In this document: positions 34,465 through 38,627 of the stretch, in pieces
How the letters are laid out: each line of letters begins with the position of its first letter
How positions within the stretch are numbered: position 1 is the stretch's first letter
Origin: Synechococcus sp. AG-679-B05
GTDB lineage: Bacteria; Cyanobacteriota; Cyanobacteriia; PCC-6307; Cyanobiaceae
Assembly (NCBI GenBank): GCA_003210795.1
Contig: QCUJ01000014.1
Span: 1-38,627 of the forward strand
DNA: 38,627 bases
Reading direction: 5' to 3'
The notes under the pieces: model-generated
Seen by the model: only the letters and a program-made list of their open reading frames with translations
The model's database searches: none
Told to the model about the DNA's origin: nothing
Program-made: the position numbers and the translations under genes

Positions 34465-34824
34465 TCACTCAACAACAACCTGGCCGACCATGCCAGCGCC
34501 GCGATGGGGCTCGCAGTAGAAGTCGTAGGTGCCGGCGTCAGAGAAGGTCTCTTCCCAGGATTCGCCGGGGTTGAAGGCGAGGTCGCTGTGGCTGTACTCA
34601 TCGTGGCCCTCGAACACAGCGTTGTGAGGAGCAAGCTTGTTGTTGACGAATTTGACGGTGTCACCGGCCTTGATGGTCACGGTGGAGGGTTCGAAAGCGA
34701 GCATGCCGGCATCGGTGCCGAGCTTCACTTCAACAGTGGCGGCCTGTGCGGTACCGACATTGAGGCCGATCAGCATCAGGACTGCGCAGCAGGCTGCTGC
34801 AAGGGTGCGGATGACGGAGCGCAT
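34465..34824 (-). CDS. petE: Plastocyanin
   Basis: Plastocyanin carries electrons from cytochrome b6f to photosystem I in the thylakoid lumen. The precursor has 119 residues with a signal peptide (hydrophobic 8-24, cut after AQA at 28), leaving a mature protein of 91. The copper ligands are His67, Cys104, His107 and Met112 (APHN, then CEPHRGAGM). ATG 34824. Downstream there is a strong terminator. The upstream gap to the epimerase is only 13 bases, so the petE promoter must lie inside the epimerase gene or petE is read through from it. Confidence 0.97.
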   Translation of the reverse strand: MRSVIRTLAAACCAVLMLIGLNVGTAQAATVEVKLGTDAGMLAFEPSTVTIKAGDTVKFVNNKLAPHNAVFEGHDEYSHSDLAFNPGESWEETFSDAGTYDFYCEPHRGAGMVGQVVVE

Positions 34825-34837
34825 AAAAAGGCTTTGT

Positions 34838-35851
34838 CTATACCGGAAGATTACGCGCAGATCGGGGTCTTCCGCGATTGGGTAGGCCTGAATCGCTAAG
34901 AACTGTTTCCAAAGTGCCAGCGTGACTTACGCCACCGAAGCGCTCCGGCTGGCTCACAGGCTCATGGACGAAGTGTCTTTGTCGAATACTGAACCGGTCC
35001 CAGGCATTCACCTCAATCGGCAGTATCCGGATCAGAGTTTCGATCAACCATGGCCAAAGCGGGATGCCAGGAGTGAGGGAGACGCCGCGCCAGCGGCAGA
35101 GGGTGGCAACCGCTTCGTCCACGGAGATGGCGGGTTGACCCATCACCACCCGACGTAGAGCTCCCTGTCCTGGCTCACGGTTGGCGTCGTGCTGCCTTGT
35201 GGCGAGCCCACCACAGATCCTGGCGATGTCTTCAGCGTGGATGAAATGAAAGCTGGCGTCAATCCGCAGCCAGCGGGCGAGCCAGAGCCAGCGACTGATC
35301 TCTCTGAGACCGTCCGTCAGGTAGCTGGTTGGGAAGCTGCTGGTGCCATCGACCCTGCCCCCAAACACAAGGGTTGGGAACACCGCGACGATTTTAGACG
35401 CCAGCGGATGTTGCTCCAGATCCTGAAGACAGCGCGCCTTGGTCTGGATGTATTCGGTGCCATAGGCGAGAGCGTCCGGCAGGGACCTCAGGTGCCGATC
35501 CAGCACGCTGGCCGTTGAGAAATAAATGATCTGCTCCACCACCGCCGGATTGAGCAGCTGCAGCATCCGCTTCACGGCTATCACATTCACCTGTTCCGCC
35601 CGTTCCGGATCACCCCATGCCGTTGCCGTGTGGATCACCCGATTTACGGTAGCCAACTCGCCAGCAAACCGGTCTGTATTGCGCAGATCTCCAACCAGAA
35701 GGCGAATTCTGGGGTGATCAGCGGAGACCGCGGTGAGTTTGCTGGGATCCCTCAGCCAGAGGAGAAGCTCCGCATCGGAGTTCTCCAGCAGCCAACGGCT
35801 GATGTACTGACCGACGCAACCGCTTGCGCCGGTGACCAGGATCCGACTCAA
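34838..35851 (-). CDS. NAD(P)-dependent epimerase/dehydratase (SDR family)
   Basis: This 337-residue extended short-chain dehydrogenase begins [14 protein letters not shown] (nucleotide-binding GxxGxxG, residues 7-13) and carries a YxxxK catalytic-like motif in [13 protein letters not shown] (about 130-138). Relatives act on nucleotide sugars or other small molecules; the substrate is unknown. The start is ATG 35851, overlapping the hemE stop by four bases. Its C-terminal 20 residues are low-complexity and lead straight to petE; this tail may be read through DNA that also serves as promoter. Confidence 0.8.
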   Translation of the reverse strand: MSRILVTGASGCVGQYISRWLLENSDAELLLWLRDPSKLTAVSADHPRIRLLVGDLRNTDRFAGELATVNRVIHTATAWGDPERAEQVNVIAVKRMLQLLNPAVVEQIIYFSTASVLDRHLRSLPDALAYGTEYIQTKARCLQDLEQHPLASKIVAVFPTLVFGGRVDGTSSFPTSYLTDGLREISRWLWLARWLRIDASFHFIHAEDIARICGGLATRQHDANREPGQGALRRVVMGQPAISVDEAVATLCRWRGVSLTPGIPLWPWLIETLIRILPIEVNAWDRFSIRQRHFVHEPVSQPERFGGVSHAGTLETVLSDSGLPNRGRPRSARNLPV

Positions 35852-36906
35852 GCCAGGGCCCCGACGCGTTCCATCGCACTCTTGCCTGATTGGAAGAACG
35901 CGGCGCCGTTCTCCTCAGGGGTTCCCGGAAGGATTCCGTGGCCCAGATTAAGAATGTGCTTGCGTCCCCTGGCCTTGCGGACGCAGTCATCGATGCGGGC
36001 CTCGATGGCTTCAGGGGTGCCGAAGAGCAGGCCTGGATCCACATTGCCCTGAACGCCGATGTGTTCCGGCAGGCGGGCGAGTGCTTCTGCCATGTCCACC
36101 GTCCAGTCCAGGGAAATGATGTCGACGCCGGTGGTCGCCATCCGCTCGAGCACTCCGGCGCTGCCCGAGATGTAGAGGATGAAGGGTGTGTCTGGGTGGG
36201 TTTGTTTCACCAGATCGACCACCTTTTTCTGATAAGGAGCAGCAAAGGTGTCGTAGTCAGCAGGGCTGAGTTGCCCGGCCCATGAGTCGAACATCTGCAC
36301 GACCTGGGCTCCGGAATCAATCTGATAGCGGAGGTAGGTGGCGATGGACTCCGCGAAGTGATCCAACAGCTTGTGCAGAAGCTCGGGTTCGCGGAAGGCC
36401 ATGGCCTTGATCACCGCATAGTTTTTGCTGCTCTTGCCCTCCACCACGTAGGCGGCGAGGGTCCAGGGAGCACCCACGAAGCCAAGAACGGCTGCTTCGT
36501 TGCCAACGCTCTCGCGCAGACGACCCAGCACTTCGCCCACGAACGGCATCGAATCGGCGGGGTTCAGGGGCCGCAGAGCATTGACCTGCTCGATTGAGCG
36601 GATGGGATCTCCGATCTGGGGACCCTTACTCTCGATGATGTCGAACTCGATCCCCATGCCGGGCAAGGGCGTGAGGATGTCGGAGAACAGGATCACGCCA
36701 TCGGGCTTGAAGGCGCGAAACGGTTGCATCGAGATCTCGTAGGAGAGATCAGGGTTTTCGGAGCGTTCCCTGAAGCTGGGGTATTTGTCGCGCAGATCCC
36801 GGTAGATCTTCATGTAGCGGCCGGCCTGACGCATCATCCACACGGGAGGACGCTCCACCGATTCACCGCGTGCGGCACGCAGCAGCAGGGGGAGGGAGTC
36901 GCTCAT
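35848..36906 (-). CDS. hemE: Uroporphyrinogen decarboxylase
   Basis: HemE turns uroporphyrinogen III into coproporphyrinogen III on the way to heme and chlorophyll. The 352 residues start [13 protein letters not shown], and contain [13 protein letters not shown], with the conserved catalytic segment, [25 protein letters not shown] and a C-terminal [11 protein letters not shown] with the catalytic His. ATG 36906 was chosen over a TTG one codon upstream. It overlaps the epimerase start by 4 bases. glgB is on the same strand upstream with an 81-base gap. Confidence 0.97.
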   Translation of the reverse strand: MSDSLPLLLRAARGESVERPPVWMMRQAGRYMKIYRDLRDKYPSFRERSENPDLSYEISMQPFRAFKPDGVILFSDILTPLPGMGIEFDIIESKGPQIGDPIRSIEQVNALRPLNPADSMPFVGEVLGRLRESVGNEAAVLGFVGAPWTLAAYVVEGKSSKNYAVIKAMAFREPELLHKLLDHFAESIATYLRYQIDSGAQVVQMFDSWAGQLSPADYDTFAAPYQKKVVDLVKQTHPDTPFILYISGSAGVLERMATTGVDIISLDWTVDMAEALARLPEHIGVQGNVDPGLLFGTPEAIEARIDDCVRKARGRKHILNLGHGILPGTPEENGAAFFQSGKSAMERVGALA

Positions 36907-36987
36907 CAAGCCGGTTCAAGTCAGCCGGAAACCTACCCGAGACAAAGGGCTGGCTAGTGGGTTAGACGCCTTCTGTCACCGGGTTCT

Positions 36988-38627
36988 TTACAGGCTGTCG
37001 TTCATGCTGCTGTCGCTTGCGCTGAGGTCGCCGTTGATCAGGGTGCGCTTCGGATCGTGGCGGAACACCAGCAGGCTCAGAGGTGGCAGGCAGAGATCAA
37101 GGGAATTGTCGTATCCATGAATTCCCCATTCATCTGTTGGCTTGCCACCCATGTTGCCCATGTTGCTGCCGCCGTACTTGGAGGCATCGGTGTTGAAAAT
37201 CTCCTCGTAGAAGCCGGCCAGAGGCACGCCAACTCTGTAGTTGGAATGACTCTGGGGGGTGAAGTTGGCGACGACAACCAGCCAGGTGCCGCTGTTGCTC
37301 TCGCGGCGCATGAAGCTGATCACCGAGTGGCGATTGTCGTTGCAGTCGATCCACTGGAAGCCAAACTGATCGAAGTCATCACGCCACAGGGCCGGTTCCG
37401 CTTTGTAGAGACGATTGAGGTCGTCCACCAGGAGCTGAATGCCGCGATGGGGTTCGTAATTCAGTAGATCCCACTGAAGATCTCCCCAGACATTCCATTC
37501 GGAGCGCTGTCCGAATTCCATCCCCATGAAAATTGTTTTCTTGCCGGGGTGGGTCCACATGTAGGCAAGTAGGGCGCGGGTATTGGCGTATTTCTGCCAG
37601 TCATCTCCCGGCATTTTGTGCAGAAGATGACTTTTCCCGTGCACCACTTCATCGTGGCTCAGGGCCAACATAAAGTTCTCTGTGTAGGTGTACCAGATCG
37701 AGAAAGTGATGTTGTTCTGGTGGAACTGCCGGAACCAGGGATCGAGCTCGAAGTAATCGAGCATGTCGTGCATCCAGCCCATGTTCCACTTCAGGTTGAA
37801 ACCAAGGCCACCGTTTTCGGTGGGCTGGGTCACCATCGGCCAGGTGGTGGATTCCTCAGCGATCGAAAGGGCACCCGGGAAGTGCTGGAAGAGAACGTGG
37901 TTGGCCTGTTGCAGGAAACGCACGGCTTCGGTGTTCTCCCGCCCGCCATGTTCATTCGCCAGCCACTCACCATCGGGGCGTAGATAGTCGCGATACAACA
38001 TCGAAGCCACCGCATCCACCCGGATGCCATCGATGTGGAACTGCTCAAACCAGAACACAAGATTGGCAACCAGAAAGTTGCGTACTTCGTTGCGGCTGTA
38101 GTTGAAAATCAGCGTGCCCCACTCCTTGTGTTCTCCGATCCGTGGATCCCCGTGTTCATACAGGTGGGTTCCGTCGAAGAAGGCGAGTCCATGGGCGTCC
38201 TTGGGGAAGTGACCGGGAACCCAGTCGATGATCACGCCGATGCCTTCCGCATGGCAGCGATCCACAAACGCGCGGAATTCATCGGGGGTGCCGTAGCGGC
38301 TGGTGGGGGCATACCAGCCGGTGACCTGATACCCCCAGGACCCGTCGAAGGGATGCTCGGTGATCGGCATCAGTTCGATATGGGTGAAGCCGCGGTCCTT
38401 CACGTAGGGGATCAGTCGATCAGCCAGCTCGGCGTACGTGAGCAGCCGCGCCCCGGGTTTCATGTCGGCAGCGGGGACCGGTTGACGCGTGTTGCCGTCG
38501 GGCTGGATCCATGGTTCGTCAGCACTGGCATGAATCCAGCTGCCCAGGTGCATCTCGTAAACCGAGATCGGACGGTCCAGGGGATTGCTGTTATCGCGCT
38601 GCTGCATCCACGCGGCATCGGTCCAGC
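36988..38627 (-). CDS. glgB: 1,4-alpha-glucan branching enzyme, 5' end outside the window
   Basis: GlgB makes the alpha-1,6 branches of glycogen. The window holds the last 546 or so residues of a GH13 enzyme. The catalytic pieces are visible: [32 protein letters not shown] (nucleophile Asp), [10 protein letters not shown] (acid/base Glu) and [16 protein letters not shown]. The C-terminal beta domain ends [18 protein letters not shown]. The frame stays open to the right edge, and homologues are about 750 residues long, so roughly 200 N-terminal residues are missing. Confidence 0.95.
   Translation of the reverse strand, partial: WTDAAWMQQRDNSNPLDRPISVYEMHLGSWIHASADEPWIQPDGNTRQPVPAADMKPGARLLTYAELADRLIPYVKDRGFTHIELMPITEHPFDGSWGYQVTGWYAPTSRYGTPDEFRAFVDRCHAEGIGVIIDWVPGHFPKDAHGLAFFDGTHLYEHGDPRIGEHKEWGTLIFNYSRNEVRNFLVANLVFWFEQFHIDGIRVDAVASMLYRDYLRPDGEWLANEHGGRENTEAVRFLQQANHVLFQHFPGALSIAEESTTWPMVTQPTENGGLGFNLKWNMGWMHDMLDYFELDPWFRQFHQNNITFSIWYTYTENFMLALSHDEVVHGKSHLLHKMPGDDWQKYANTRALLAYMWTHPGKKTIFMGMEFGQRSEWNVWGDLQWDLLNYEPHRGIQLLVDDLNRLYKAEPALWRDDFDQFGFQWIDCNDNRHSVISFMRRESNSGTWLVVVANFTPQSHSNYRVGVPLAGFYEEIFNTDASKYGGSNMGNMGGKPTDEWGIHGYDNSLDLCLPPLSLLVFRHDPKRTLINGDLSASDSSMNDSL

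Noticed and set aside
1-38627. CRISPR arrays, transposases, integrases or prophage genes
   Set aside because: No spaced direct repeats or recognisable mobile-element proteins found.

Overview
The window is a chromosomal segment of a marine picocyanobacterium, most likely a marine Synechococcus. The evidence is the gene content: NdhL next to a DUF3007 protein, plastocyanin, a BicA-type SulP transporter with a STAS domain, a short-form HisG, a DUF3104 protein, Nif11-domain proteins and an intronless tRNA-Leu(UAA). From about 5.9 kb onward the genes are compact, GC-rich and mostly co-oriented or overlapping. The species assignment is inference from gene families, because no 16S or other marker is present.

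Bases 1-5.9 kb are a looser, visibly AT-richer block of small, mostly unrecognised genes with several non-coding gaps. Only a DUF3104 protein, an antibiotic-biosynthesis-monooxygenase-fold protein and a helix-turn-helix/zinc-ribbon protein can be placed. It looks like an accessory or variable region. One gap (2.0-2.6 kb) holds a nested stem-loop that may be an RNA element.

Bases 5.9-17.4 kb are core housekeeping. ridA and gloB lie on the minus strand. They are followed by a plus-strand overlapping run of hisG, an ABC exporter and a GNAT acetyltransferase, then a minus-strand run of htrA and two TIGR04282/TIGR04283 glycosyltransferase-like genes. dnaA is divergent from htrA and convergent with a ParB-like gene. 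A two-domain GST and glutathione reductase (gor) follow. At 17.5-18.1 kb an AT-richer plastoquinol terminal oxidase (PTOX) gene sits between gor and a Ca2+/Na+ antiporter.

Bases 18.1-23.9 kb contain the antiporter, divergent from bicA, then pyrC, a thioredoxin-like gene, tRNA-Leu, ndhL, a DUF3007 gene and trpA. These link inorganic carbon uptake, Na+/Ca2+ balance, NDH-1 electron flow and biosynthesis.

Bases 23.9-30.8 kb mix small accessory genes with core ones. They include a frameshifted AbrB-like remnant, a YciI protein, a cytochrome c6-like protein, a Nif11-cupin fusion whose 3' end overlaps a PsiE-family gene by 107 bp, a sigma-70 group 2 factor, DUF2214 and matrixin-like protease genes, hisIE and a QueD-like gene. 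An L,D-transpeptidase lipoprotein gene here is split by a run of nine G. That G9 tract between the lipoprotein signal and the catalytic domain is the most unusual observation in the window.

Bases 30.8-38.6 kb hold clpB, small hypothetical genes including a second Nif11 protein, petE (plastocyanin) with a clear intrinsic terminator, an NAD-dependent epimerase, hemE, and the 3' part of glgB running off the right edge. I saw no CRISPR array, transposase, integrase or prophage module.
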